From contig DAIDAQ010000034.1 of NCBI GenBank assembly GCA_027310535.1, positions 1-17,300 of the forward strand: a DNA stretch of 17,300 nt, read 5' to 3'. The stretch comes from Candidatus Micrarchaeaceae archaeon. GTDB taxonomy: Archaea > Micrarchaeota > Micrarchaeia > Micrarchaeales > Micrarchaeaceae. Made by a program: the position numbers and the translations under genes. Positions 6,259 to 13,361 of the stretch are shown in pieces (the stretch's first letter is position 1; every line of letters starts with the position of its first letter). The notes under the pieces are model-generated. The model was not told the DNA's origin. It worked only from the letters and a program-made list of their open reading frames with translations, and searched no databases.

Positions 6259-6642
6259 TCAAAATTGCAAATACCTCTTTAGCCTTCCCGAGACAGAGAC
6301 CTTGAAGCACCTTGCTCCCAGCAGAGAGACCTTTTGGGCCAGCAGCGTGTCGTTAGTTATGATTATCCGGCTGTATCGGTGTGAAGCCTCCCGGAGTATC
6401 CACCTGTCAGGGTCCATTCCACTATTATAGACGCTAACATTTTTAACCTTTAACATCGCGAGCGCCAGCCTTGCGGCAGCGCCCTTCTTACCTCTGTTTA
6501 ACCCTATGCCCTTCAGCTCAGCCACGATGCCCCTCGAGACAACAACCTGCAGAGAGGGGAACTCTTTGCCCACCGCCGCGAATATGTCCTTCCTGTGCCT
6601 CAGCGCGAACAGGATCGAGCTCGTGTCCATTATTGCCCTCAT
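6259..6642 (-). CDS. PIN-domain protein, likely RNase (Fcf1/VapC-like, rpo7-linked)
   Basis: PIN domains are metal-dependent RNases, and this subgroup commonly sits directly before rpo7 in archaea. The 127-residue protein covers one PIN fold. Likely acidic active-site residues are D6 (IMDTSS), E42 (GIVAELKG), D98 (IITND) and possibly D77 or D79. ATG 6642 is chosen over GTG 6651, because a GTGAT that can pair with 16S rRNA lies just before it and would otherwise be inside the gene. No antitoxin gene is adjacent, so a housekeeping role in rRNA processing is more likely than toxin activity. That is an inference from context. The gene is 17 nt after DUF488 and 11 nt before rpo7. Confidence 0.85.
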   Translation of the reverse strand: MRAIMDTSSILFALRHRKDIFAAVGKEFPSLQVVVSRGIVAELKGIGLNRGKKGAAARLALAMLKVKNVSVYNSGMDPDRWILREASHRYSRIIITNDTLLAQKVSLLGARCFKVSVSGRLKRYLQF

Positions 6643-6659
6643 CTCTATCACTGGTGCAT

Positions 6660-7088
6660 TCAGGTAAGCTGCTGCGCTTGCGCTATTATGCCGCCGTTAT
6701 GGTCATGGCTGTACGGTGACAGCTTTGCCAGCAGCTCCTTCCCCACTTTTGAGTTGAGGACCTCGATCAGCACGGCAGCTATGTTGCGCCTCTTGTCGCT
6801 GCCCATGTAGAGCAGCGTCACAGGGTCCTTGTCAGCTATGCAGGCGGCAAGCTTCTTGATCGCCCTGCCGTCCTGCAGCTCTCTCTTGTACCTTTCCTTG
6901 AACTCCGCCCACCTGCCAGGATTATGAAGGTACCATCTCTTGAGCTCCTCGCTCGGACCAGCATCCTTGATCCAGTAGTCGATGTTGGTAGTGCTCCTCC
7001 TTATCCCCCTGGGCCACGACCTCTCGACGAGCACCCTGTCCCCATCGGTTATGTTGGCCTCGTCATAAACTCTCTTTGACTTTATCAT
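6660..7088 (-). CDS. DUF488 family protein (YeaO-like)
   Basis: The 142-residue product matches the DUF488 family: KRVYDE, the RVLVERSWPRGI motif at 18-29, a WIKDAGPSEELKRWY segment, and NPGRWAEFKERYKREL near the middle. The VTLLYMGSDKRRNIA strand-loop follows at about 90-104. Biochemical function is unsettled for the family, so none is assigned. It is the first gene of the DUF488-PIN-rpo7-spt4 operon. A TTAAATAT (7117-7124) lies 29 nt upstream of ATG 7088, so the mRNA may be almost leaderless. The C-terminal SHDHNGGIIAQ is somewhat divergent from the common HN-A ending. Confidence 0.85.
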   Translation of the reverse strand: MIKSKRVYDEANITDGDRVLVERSWPRGIRRSTTNIDYWIKDAGPSEELKRWYLHNPGRWAEFKERYKRELQDGRAIKKLAACIADKDPVTLLYMGSDKRRNIAAVLIEVLNSKVGKELLAKLSPYSHDHNGGIIAQAQQLT

Positions 7089-7116
7089 CTACTCATGACT
7101 ATAAGGCTGGAAAGGC

Positions 7117-7124
7117 TTAAATAT
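7117..7124. promoter_or_regulatory. TATA-like element between DUF488 and PolX
   Basis: TTAAATAT is the best TATA candidate in the 77-bp divergent gap. It lies 29 nt from the DUF488 start and 42 nt from ATG 7166 of PolX. It could serve both directions, with a leader of roughly 20 nt for PolX. An imperfect palindrome AATTAGCTTAATT (7146-7158) lies next to the PolX start and could be an operator. Nothing else supports that. Confidence 0.4.
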
Positions 7125-7165
7125 CTAAGCAGTGGGCAAAGGAGCAATTAGCTTAATTACTCTTT

Positions 7166-8911
7166 ATGAGATACCTGCCCATGCAGAACCGCGTGATCGC
7201 AGAGATGCTTGACGAGATTGCAGACATGCTCAGTGTCGATGAGACTGCGACCTCCCGCTTTGAGGTGCGCGCCTACAAGAATGCCGCACTTACCCTGCTC
7301 TCTCTGCAGCAGCCGATAGAGGAGGTATACAAGGGTGGCGGCGCAAAAGCAGTAATGAAACTGCCAGGGATAGGTGCAGGGATAGCTGGAAAGATAGAGG
7401 AGTTCATAAAGACGGGCAGGATGAAAAAGTACGAAGAGCTGAAACTAAGGTATCCAATCAACTTCAGGGAGTTGCTCACGCTTGAGGGGATGGGGGCGAA
7501 GAAGGCTGTCATGCTCTACAGAAAGCTTGGTGTCAAGGGCCTTGCCGACCTGAAGTCTGCAGTCGAGGCCCACAAAGTCTCCTCCCTTGAGGGCTTCGGC
7601 GAGCGGAGCGAGGAGATGCTCAGGAGGAGCATGCAGCTCCTCGAAAGCAGCAAGGGCAGGATACTGCTCGGCGACGCACTCCCTGAGGCAGAGTCAATAG
7701 TCAGGCTTCTCCTCTCAGCCAAGGTCGTTGACAAGGCGGTTATAGCGGGATCGACGAGGCGCATGAAGGAAACCGTAGGGGACATCGACATACTTGCGAT
7801 CTCAAGGACCGCAGGAAAGGCGATGGAGGCCTTCACATCACTCGGCGATGTGGAAAGTGTGGTCAGCAGAGGCCCCACGCGTACTACTGTTGCACTTAGG
7901 ATAGGGGTCACGTGTGATCTGCGCGTTCTTCCTCCAGAGAGCTTTGGTGCGGCGCAGCAGTATTTCATAGGCAGCAAGCAGCACAACATCGGGCTCAGGA
8001 AGATAGCGATAAGGAGGGGCTACAAGCTTAACGAATACGGGCTCTATGCGAGGTCTGGGAAGATAATAGCGAGCGAGGACGAGCGCGAGATATACGAGAG
8101 GCTGGGCATGCAGTACGTGCCGCCTGAGATGAGGGAGGCAAGGGGCGAGATCGGGCTCTCCCTCCTGCACAAGATACCGGAGCTCGTAGAGCTCGGGGAC
8201 CTGAAAGGTGACCTCCATACACATACAAGGGAGACGGACGGCACAAGCACCATAGAGGAGATGGCAGAGGCGGCAGCAGGTGCAGGGCTTGCTTACATCG
8301 CCGCAACCAACCACACGAAGAGCCTCAGGGTCGCAAAGGGGATGAATGACGCACAGTTCGCTGCCTTCAACAACAAAGTCGACAGACTCAACAGTTCCTT
8401 TGGCGAAAAATTCAGGGTGCTAAAAGGTGCAGAGGTTGACATACTCAAGGACGGGAGACTGGACCTTTCAAGCACCACGCTTGGCGCCATGGACTGCATT
8501 GTAGGGTCAGTCCATACATTCTTCAAGATGGGCCGAGAGGAGATGACCGAAAGGGTGGTCAGAGCCGTCGGAAGTGGGATGGTAGACGTGCTGGGGCACC
8601 CTACAGGGAGGCTGATAGGCGAGCGCGAGCCGTACCATGTAGACCTCGATGCGGTCGCGCAGGCGTGCGAGGACAACAATGTTGCGCTCGAGATAAACTC
8701 CTGGCCGAACAGGTTGGACCTCAACGATACAAATATATTGCTTGCTTCAAAGTATAAGGTCATGTTTTCTATCGACAGCGATGCGCATAGCACCACGCAC
8801 TATCAGATGCTGCGCTACGGAGTAGGGACGGCGAGGAGGGGGTGGTTAACGAAGGAGAGGGTTCTCAATGCGCTTCCGCTTAAGGCGCTGGAGAAGAGGC
8901 TAAAGAGATGA
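7166..8911 (+). CDS. polX: DNA polymerase X family protein with C-terminal PHP domain
   Basis: PolX fills short gaps in base-excision repair, and the PHP domain in prokaryotic members gives metal-dependent 3'-5' exonuclease and AP-endonuclease activity. The 581-residue product has the full architecture. An 8-kDa-type helical domain (about 10-95) is followed by helix-hairpin-helix motifs at 66-77 (LPGIGAGIAGKI) and 106-117 (LEGMGAKK). The polymerase palm has AGSTRRMKETVGDIDIL at 194-210 with catalytic D206 and D208, and the third Asp at D251 (TCDLRV). The PHP domain (about 348-575) has DLHTHT, ATNHTK, GAEVD, GSVH, GHPTGR and SIDSDAH, so all metal ligands look intact. ATG 7181 (MQNRVIAEML) is an equally plausible start. 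Endonuclease IV in the same window could supply the AP-site nicking step. Confidence 0.95.
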   Translation: MRYLPMQNRVIAEMLDEIADMLSVDETATSRFEVRAYKNAALTLLSLQQPIEEVYKGGGAKAVMKLPGIGAGIAGKIEEFIKTGRMKKYEELKLRYPINFRELLTLEGMGAKKAVMLYRKLGVKGLADLKSAVEAHKVSSLEGFGERSEEMLRRSMQLLESSKGRILLGDALPEAESIVRLLLSAKVVDKAVIAGSTRRMKETVGDIDILAISRTAGKAMEAFTSLGDVESVVSRGPTRTTVALRIGVTCDLRVLPPESFGAAQQYFIGSKQHNIGLRKIAIRRGYKLNEYGLYARSGKIIASEDEREIYERLGMQYVPPEMREARGEIGLSLLHKIPELVELGDLKGDLHTHTRETDGTSTIEEMAEAAAGAGLAYIAATNHTKSLRVAKGMNDAQFAAFNNKVDRLNSSFGEKFRVLKGAEVDILKDGRLDLSSTTLGAMDCIVGSVHTFFKMGREEMTERVVRAVGSGMVDVLGHPTGRLIGEREPYHVDLDAVAQACEDNNVALEINSWPNRLDLNDTNILLASKYKVMFSIDSDAHSTTHYQMLRYGVGTARRGWLTKERVLNALPLKALEKRLKR

Positions 8912-8942
8912 TAGATAAAGGATAAGAGGCACCGATGGTTAC

Positions 8943-10073
8943 ATGAAAATTGCGTTCGTCTACGACTTTCCTTACCCATGGCATGCCGGCGGGATAGAGA
9001 AGATCGATAAAATAGAGTCAGAGGGCCTGGCGAGGAGCAATGAGGTGCACTTCTACACCATGCTTTGGCCCGGTATGAAGCATGAGTTTACGCGCAACAG
9101 GGTACACTACCATGCCTGCTGGCAGGCATCCACGGACACCATGTATCTGCACAGGCGCCGCTCCGTCAGGAAAGCATTGATATTCGCGCTTACGGCCTTC
9201 AGGATATTTCCGAAGCGCTTTGACGCAGTCATAATAGACGAGTTCCCGTACCTTCACATACCTGTGGTAAGGCTCTATCGGCTGCTGACCGGGTGCAAGA
9301 TCGTGATGCATGTGGCTGAGGTCTGGGACCTCCCCTACTGGAAGAGCTATGCCGGAAGCGTCATCGGCACGCTTGGCTGGCTCTTCTCCAGGCTGGCGCT
9401 CTCTGCCGATGTTTATCTTGCAAACTCGTACGACACGAAATCAAGGTTGGAAAAGATGATGCACATTGATGGGAAAAAGGTGCAGGTGTTTGCACCTGTC
9501 CTTGACACCAAGCTCATAACTTCAGCTAGGTTGCATGCAAGGAAGAGGAACAGCACGGTAGTTTTTGCAGGCCGCCTTATAAAAGAGAAGAGGGTTGACA
9601 AGTGGCTCTATGAGTTTGCCGAAACGGCAAAGAGGGTGCCAGACCTCCATGGACTTATCATCGGCGACGGACCTGAGAAAAGGTACCTAGAGAATATGAT
9701 CATGGCCCTGCATCTTGACGGGAAGATCAAACTCATCGGACCTGTGCCGACGACAAGCGGGTTGTACAGGAAGCTAGCATCATGCAGGGCGATGCTGAAT
9801 ATGTCGGAGCGCGAAGGGCTGAGCATAGTGACTCTTGAAAGCCTGGAGCTCGGTGTGCCAGTGGTCCTGCCAGACTACTCCCCGATACCCCGCGAGATCA
9901 AATCGATGTGCAATGTCGAGCACGAGCTCGGAATACCAAGGGTGTTGGAGAGCATACTGCGTTCCGGAGACGCATCTGCGTTCATACACAGGAAGGAGAA
10001 GATGGACGCGTTCCAGACTTCGGCAGTTGAGAGGTTCTACAAGCGGCTATTCGGCAGGCTCGGCTTCAAGTGA
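8943..10073 (+). CDS. GT4-family glycosyltransferase
   Basis: This is a retaining GT-B glycosyltransferase that transfers a sugar from a nucleotide-sugar donor. The substrate cannot be told from sequence. The 376-residue protein starts with MKIAFVYDFPYPWHAGGIEK, with the GG-E loop typical of GT4 acceptor domains. The C-terminal donor domain (about 205-340) has VVFAGRLIKEKRVDK, IIGDGPEK and IKLIGPV. The EX7E motif lies in EREGLSIVTLESLELGVPVV, close to the family form. It follows PolX by 31 nt with no clear TATA in between, so read-through is likely. A role in envelope or N-glycan assembly fits the sequon-rich proteins and Alg7-like enzyme nearby, but is inference. Confidence 0.9.
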   Translation: MKIAFVYDFPYPWHAGGIEKIDKIESEGLARSNEVHFYTMLWPGMKHEFTRNRVHYHACWQASTDTMYLHRRRSVRKALIFALTAFRIFPKRFDAVIIDEFPYLHIPVVRLYRLLTGCKIVMHVAEVWDLPYWKSYAGSVIGTLGWLFSRLALSADVYLANSYDTKSRLEKMMHIDGKKVQVFAPVLDTKLITSARLHARKRNSTVVFAGRLIKEKRVDKWLYEFAETAKRVPDLHGLIIGDGPEKRYLENMIMALHLDGKIKLIGPVPTTSGLYRKLASCRAMLNMSEREGLSIVTLESLELGVPVVLPDYSPIPREIKSMCNVEHELGIPRVLESILRSGDASAFIHRKEKMDAFQTSAVERFYKRLFGRLGFK

Positions 10074-10076
10074 GAG

Positions 10077-10691
10077 TCAGCGGAGCCCCTTTACCACTTC
10101 GTTGATCTTGGCGTGAACCGTGAGCCCCTTTTTGTGCAACTCTATCTCTTCAGCATTCTTCCCTATTATGAATGCAGCAGCGCCTCCGCCATCGCCCATA
10201 CTGTTCAGCTTATCAGTCACTTCCTTGTTGCAGAAGAGGATCTCGAAGAAGTCCGCCTCCTCCCTGCCTCTCTTGTCCGCCCTATTCAGCCATTCAGCGA
10301 CCTGCATTGCAGTTTTCCCGTCATCATATTTGTCGACTATCCTGCAGAACCTGAGCGTTTCCCTTACTAGTACCACATCGCTCCCCTCTCCGGCCACTGC
10401 GCCGCGCAGATGGCTCGTCATCTTATTGAAGCAGGAGAGGATCTCCTTTGCCACGGCAGGGGTGCGGTTCTCGACGCTCTTCCAAAGGGCACCCAGCACC
10501 CCCGCGCGCTTCAGCTCCTCAAACCTTGCGCCGAAAATGTCATCAAGGTAAGATTCCGAGTTCTTATTAAGCCTTGAGCCGCCCCCGCCCTGCTTCTCGA
10601 CGCTCTCCTCAAGGATATCTCTGAGCGTTGAGCTCTCCCTTCCGCTTTGTTTCTCTTTCGTTTTCCCTGCCTTTACAGCTGCCTCAATCAT
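10077..10691 (-). CDS. Hypothetical helical charged protein, 204 aa
   Basis: Not recognised. The product is soluble, with no signal or membrane helix. Residues 1-50 are charged and probably disordered (KTKEKQSGRE, GGGGSR). Residues 50-165 are predicted from composition to be mostly alpha-helical (DDIFGARFEELKRAG, FFEILFCNKEVTDKL). A glycine-rich turn MGDGGGAAAFIIG follows at about 166-178, then KNAEEIELHKKGL and a basic tail. That last part, a hydrophobic strand after a Gly loop, could be a small ligand-binding or oligomerisation element, but no motif settles it. Codon use looks like its neighbours. The gene is convergent with the glycosyltransferase (3-nt gap). A TATTTTAATTG element at 10713-10723 lies about 25 nt upstream of ATG 10691. 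Confidence 0.75.
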   Translation of the reverse strand: MIEAAVKAGKTKEKQSGRESSTLRDILEESVEKQGGGGSRLNKNSESYLDDIFGARFEELKRAGVLGALWKSVENRTPAVAKEILSCFNKMTSHLRGAVAGEGSDVVLVRETLRFCRIVDKYDDGKTAMQVAEWLNRADKRGREEADFFEILFCNKEVTDKLNSMGDGGGAAAFIIGKNAEEIELHKKGLTVHAKINEVVKGLR

Positions 10692-10759
10692 TCTAACACC
10701 AGTGCCTGCCCAATTAAAATAGGTTTAGAAGATATTTAAGAATTTCTTACCCAAGAGAA

Positions 10760-10775
10760 AGGGGCAGGAAAGCCC
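10760..10775. terminator. Short hairpin downstream of the DIDTGIR protein gene
   Basis: GGGGC-AGGAAA-GCCCC forms a 5-bp GC stem starting 14 nt beyond the stop at 10789. On the minus strand it is followed by a pyrimidine-rich stretch (CCTTTCTCTT). It may mark the transcript end. Archaeal terminators are usually T-runs rather than hairpins, so this is tentative. Confidence 0.3.
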
Positions 10776-10788
10776 CATAGTGCCTGAC

Positions 10789-11202
10789 TTACCTTATCCC
10801 GGTGTCTATGTCTATCGTGAGGTTCGCCCTCGCCTGCGGATAAATCGTCACGCTCTCATTAAGCCTGCTGCATCCGAGGAACGTGCAGTTAGTTACGCTT
10901 ATGCTATACCTTCCCGCAGGAACTGTCGAGTTGAACGTGCCGTCAGCGTTGAGGTCCACGTACATTATGCGGCCTGAATCCCCTAAGAGGATTAGCGACC
11001 TTGATGAATAGGTGTCGTTCGGGCCGGTGCAGGGATTTCCGAGTTTCTCTGCGCCGCACCATGGTCCTATCAAAACCCGTCCGTTCAGGGTTCCGTACTG
11101 CATGGAGTCCGTGTTGGTGTGGTTTGCAGCCATGAGGATGCCCAGTGTAAGCGTTATGCCTGCAGCAAGCACAATGGCAAACCTTGTGCTTCCCCTGCTC
11201 AT
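10789..11202 (-). CDS. Small secreted/anchored beta-sandwich protein with DIDTGIR C terminus
   Basis: The 137-residue product has an N-terminal signal or anchor helix (MSRGSTRFAIVLAAGITLTLGI) and then one compact extracellular domain. Its pattern is known from many short secreted proteins of bacteria and archaea. It has GRVLIGPWCGAE with a conserved cysteine after IGP, a SRSLILL strand, a DGTFNSTVPAGRYSISV segment like prealbumin-type or carboxypeptidase-regulatory-like folds, and the exact C-terminal signature DIDTGIR. The function of this family is unknown to me. Cysteines at about 49, 58, 106 and 111 could form disulphides. There are six sequons (NHT, NDT, NST, NCT, NES, NLT). Start ATG 11202 is the only one that includes the whole signal helix. 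Confidence 0.75.
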   Translation of the reverse strand: MSRGSTRFAIVLAAGITLTLGILMAANHTNTDSMQYGTLNGRVLIGPWCGAEKLGNPCTGPNDTYSSRSLILLGDSGRIMYVDLNADGTFNSTVPAGRYSISVTNCTFLGCSRLNESVTIYPQARANLTIDIDTGIR

Positions 11203-11270
11203 CCCATCACCGAAGAGTATTTGTGCAGTTAGCTTCTAAATTTGTTTTGCAACTGTTCGGTTTACTTCCC

Positions 11271-12227
11271 CTATTGAAGGTTGTCGAGCTTCGTTCCCCT
11301 CCCCCACACATAGCTGAACCTCCTGTTCGCCTCCTTATAGTTTATCCTGATGACATGCTCGCTCTTCCTGTTGATTATGTTAAGGGGAGGTATCTTGTAG
11401 GCGTGCTTTTCATCCAACAGCAGCCGCTCATGCTGCATGCGCGCGTCTTCATCGTCCATCACCCTCAGCATGAACTCAGTGCCGCCATTGTGCATCTCGT
11501 CAGCGTAGTCCCTGCACTCTCTTACGAGCCTGGAATCAAGCCTCTCCCTCTTTGTCAAGATGCTCACGCTTTTGCAGTTGGCAGGTTTGCCTTTGAGCAG
11601 CACTGCGAGATTCTGCAGCCCCTTCGAGTCAAAATGCATGTCGAGGATGCGGATGCTACCGTCAAGCCTTGCGATCAGCTGGTCAGAGAGCTTGAGCATG
11701 TTGCTGTACGGGGTTAGAGGATCTAGGTTTATGCTCCTCGCCAGTCCCTTCCCCCTCGCCGTCCTCTGAGAGGCCAGCATGTAAACGTTGAGCAGGCCTG
11801 CCAGGGCAGCCCCCGAAACTCCGAAAAGAAAATACGGATATGGTTCTGCGAAGCTGAAGCTCGTCTCCAATATATAGGCTAGAGCCACGAAGAGCGGTGC
11901 CAGACCGAGCGAGACAAGGCTGAAGATGCGCCTTTTCCCCTGGAAGAGCTGCAGCACTGCGATTGCAAACATTATGAGCGATACGGCGAACAGGATATCC
12001 GAGAGCTTCAGCGGCAGGTCCATTCCGGAGAGACCGCTCACAAGAAGCGCATCCGTAGCCCCAAGCGTGACGTTGTACGCCTTGCCCGTAGCGTATATGC
12101 CTACTACGGTGCCGAACGCCACAGAAAGCTGCTGCATGTAAAACAGTGAGTAAAGCATCGCCATTATGCTGCCCAGGAAGATAAGGACCGACAGCGAGTC
12201 GGCCAGCCTCTTTTTCATTCTATCCAT
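11271..12227 (-). CDS. Four-TM membrane protein with cytoplasmic PLD-like domain
   Basis: Residues 1-165 hold four hydrophobic helices: LSVLIFLGSIMAMLYSLFY, ILFAVSLIMFAIAVLQL, LVSLGLAPLFVALAYIL and YFLFGVSGAALAGLLNVYM. The C-terminal half (about 180-315) is soluble. It has a mixed alpha/beta pattern (SIRILDMHFDSKGLQNLAVLL, KSVSILTKRER) and an HERLLLDEKHAYKIPPL motif, which recalls the H-x-R-x-x-x-x-D core of phospholipase-D-like domains. Only one such half-site is visible, so activity would need a dimer or may be lost. ATG 12227 is chosen because GGGGAG lies 7-8 nt before it. ATG 12233 and TTG 12242 are alternatives. The exact role is unknown. Possibilities are a membrane-tethered nucleic-acid sensor or nuclease, or a lipid-active enzyme. 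Confidence 0.72.
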   Translation of the reverse strand: MDRMKKRLADSLSVLIFLGSIMAMLYSLFYMQQLSVAFGTVVGIYATGKAYNVTLGATDALLVSGLSGMDLPLKLSDILFAVSLIMFAIAVLQLFQGKRRIFSLVSLGLAPLFVALAYILETSFSFAEPYPYFLFGVSGAALAGLLNVYMLASQRTARGKGLARSINLDPLTPYSNMLKLSDQLIARLDGSIRILDMHFDSKGLQNLAVLLKGKPANCKSVSILTKRERLDSRLVRECRDYADEMHNGGTEFMLRVMDDEDARMQHERLLLDEKHAYKIPPLNIINRKSEHVIRINYKEANRRFSYVWGRGTKLDNLQ

Positions 12228-12329
12228 TTGCATACTCCCCAAAAATTAATATGTTCCATGGTCGCTTAACACCGCTTGCTGTTTGCATAAAACCCGGCTT
12301 GTGGCTGGTTGTTATAGCCGCATCATTGC

Positions 12330-12454
12330 ATAGTTGCCCTCCAATTTTTACCTCTCTTCTAAGAGCCAGTCCAAGTTCCGCAACGGATGACGCCATGGAA
12401 TTGATAGAGGAGCTGCGGAAGGATTATGCGATTGGCTTGGTGATAATGCATTGA
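12330..12454 (+). pseudogene. Remnant of a PstB-like ABC transporter ATPase
   Basis: The short frame ending at 12454 gives SSATDDAMELIEELRKDYA, then GLVIMH. This lines up with the segment after the Walker B motif of PstB (D-EP-SALDP-AT-KIEELIEELKKDYTIVIVTH). The final H corresponds to the H-loop histidine. A frameshift just upstream puts an EP pair (for the expected DEP) in another frame, next to a stop. The Walker A, signature and C-terminal parts are absent. PstB is the ATPase of the phosphate importer, and no pstSCA or phoU genes are nearby. The rest of 12243-12600 shows nothing recognisable on either strand. Confidence 0.5.
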
Positions 12455-12603
12455 CAGCTTCTATATTGCTGTGCAGTGGCATATAAGAAAAATGATCTCT
12501 TTGGAGGGTTTCTCTCGGAGCAGCTCTTTACACGGTTTGGTTTAGGCATGTAAAGAACGGTAGATCATGTAGAGAGGGCACGCTTATCGGCTTGGAGTTT
12601 TGA

Positions 12604-12786
12604 TCTGTTACCATACCTGAGATAAAGCGCGCGCTTCCAAGGCAGGTGAACCACAGAACGCTCATGGTGATCCTCGAATACCTTGAGGAAAGCGGGAAGA
12701 TGGCACTAACGCTAAAGGGCATAACTTGGATATACAATCCGAACCAAAATCTCAGGAAGGCGATAAACAAAGGTCTTGAACTATGA
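12604..12786 (+). pseudogene. Broken HTH antitoxin gene upstream of RelE-like toxin
   Basis: Frame 12604-12786 encodes SVTIPEIKRALPRQVNHRTL, then ILEYLEESGKMALTLKGITW and NPNQNLRKAINKGLEL. This is the winged-helix antitoxin type often paired with archaeal RelE-like toxins. It has no start codon before the conserved part: an in-frame TGA lies at 12601, and the first ATG (about 12658) cuts into the helix-turn-helix. The same frame upstream of the TGA stays open for over 70 nt, so the TGA may be a point mutation. The 3' end overlaps the toxin start as ATGA (12783-12786), the usual arrangement of coupled toxin-antitoxin pairs. The gene is probably inactive unless the TGA is read through. Confidence 0.65.
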
Positions 12787-13145
12787 AGCCAGTAGGGGTG
12801 GTGCTCTTGCCTGAAGCAGAGGAGGCGTACAGGCAACTGAATAGCATGGCTTCTGACTCAAAAGAAGAGAGAAGCATACTCAACTCGATAAACAAGAAAG
12901 TTGAGTTGATAAGGGCCAAGCCCCATTATGGCAATCCAATAGCTAGAAATATGATACCAAAAGAGTACATAGCTAAATATGGCGTTACTAACCTTTTTCG
13001 TGTTGAAGTCTCAAACTTTTGGCGCATGCAGGGTTCAGACGTGGCAAACCTGCTCTACTCAGAAGTCCAAATGCGGTATAAGGTAGGACGCCCACAAATT
13101 TCGGATTATTCAACACAGCACAGCCTATCTTTCGTCGGAAGCTAA
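12783..13145 (+). CDS. RelE/ParE-type toxin with aberrant C terminus
   Basis: Residues 1-80 match archaeal RelE-like toxins well: VVLLPEAEEAYRQLN, SKEERSILNSINKKVELI, KPHYGNPIARNMIPKEYI, and KYGVTNLFRVEVSNFWRM. Such toxins cleave mRNA in the ribosome A site. In relatives FWRM is followed by a strand-turn-strand containing an E-I-FILDI-DHK pattern and a YR/K ending. Here that is replaced by about 40 unrelated residues (GSDVANLLYSEVQMRYKVG and on) before TAA, and none of the three frames restores the expected end. The toxin is therefore likely truncated by a rearrangement and inactive. That would let the partner antitoxin decay without killing the host. Confidence 0.7.
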   Translation: MKPVGVVLLPEAEEAYRQLNSMASDSKEERSILNSINKKVELIRAKPHYGNPIARNMIPKEYIAKYGVTNLFRVEVSNFWRMQGSDVANLLYSEVQMRYKVGRPQISDYSTQHSLSFVGS

Positions 13146-13197
13146 ATAGACACACGTAGAGTTATTAGACTTCATGCATAATTGCTGGCCACGTTAC

Positions 13198-13272
13198 CGG
13201 GCATGGCGGGATTTGGACCCGCAACCGACAGCTCCGGAAGCTGTTATGCTAACCAAGTTACACCACATGCCC
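13198..13272 (-). tRNA. tRNA-Arg (CCG)
   Basis: On the minus strand, acceptor GGGCATG pairs fully with CATGCCC. The D arm contains the AACTTGGTTAGC loop. The anticodon stem ACAGC/GCTGT holds loop TTCCGGA, so the anticodon is CCG and it reads CGG. The T arm is GCGGG-TCCAAAT-CCCGC. Discriminator is G, with no encoded CCA and no intron. The T loop has TCC where TTC is usual. A TATA-like element at about 13299-13308 lies about 30 nt upstream. Confidence 0.93.
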
Positions 13273-13298
13273 ACGCCCTTCATTGCATCATGTGCATC

Positions 13299-13334
13299 TT
13301 TATACTATAGATTCTTCAGCATGGTTAAATAACC
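13299..13334. promoter_or_regulatory. Promoter elements for tRNA-Arg(CCG) and the VOC gene
   Basis: TTTATACTATAG (13299-13310) reads as CTATAGTATAAA on the minus strand, a good TATA box about 30 nt from the tRNA 5' end. The palindromic GGTTAAATAACC (13323-13334) is placed to serve the plus-strand VOC gene at 13362, which also has a GTGAT Shine-Dalgarno-type sequence at 13354-13358. Confidence 0.5.
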
Positions 13335-13361
13335 AAAACGCAGGATGATATTCGTGATGAA

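Noticed and set aside
7516..8314. Long minus-strand frames inside polX
   Set aside because: They lie opposite a fully conserved PolX-PHP coding sequence. Composition and absence of motifs mark them as shadows.
12528..12836. Minus-strand 102-residue frame
   Set aside because: It is the shadow of the antitoxin and toxin coding frames, with no recognisable motif.
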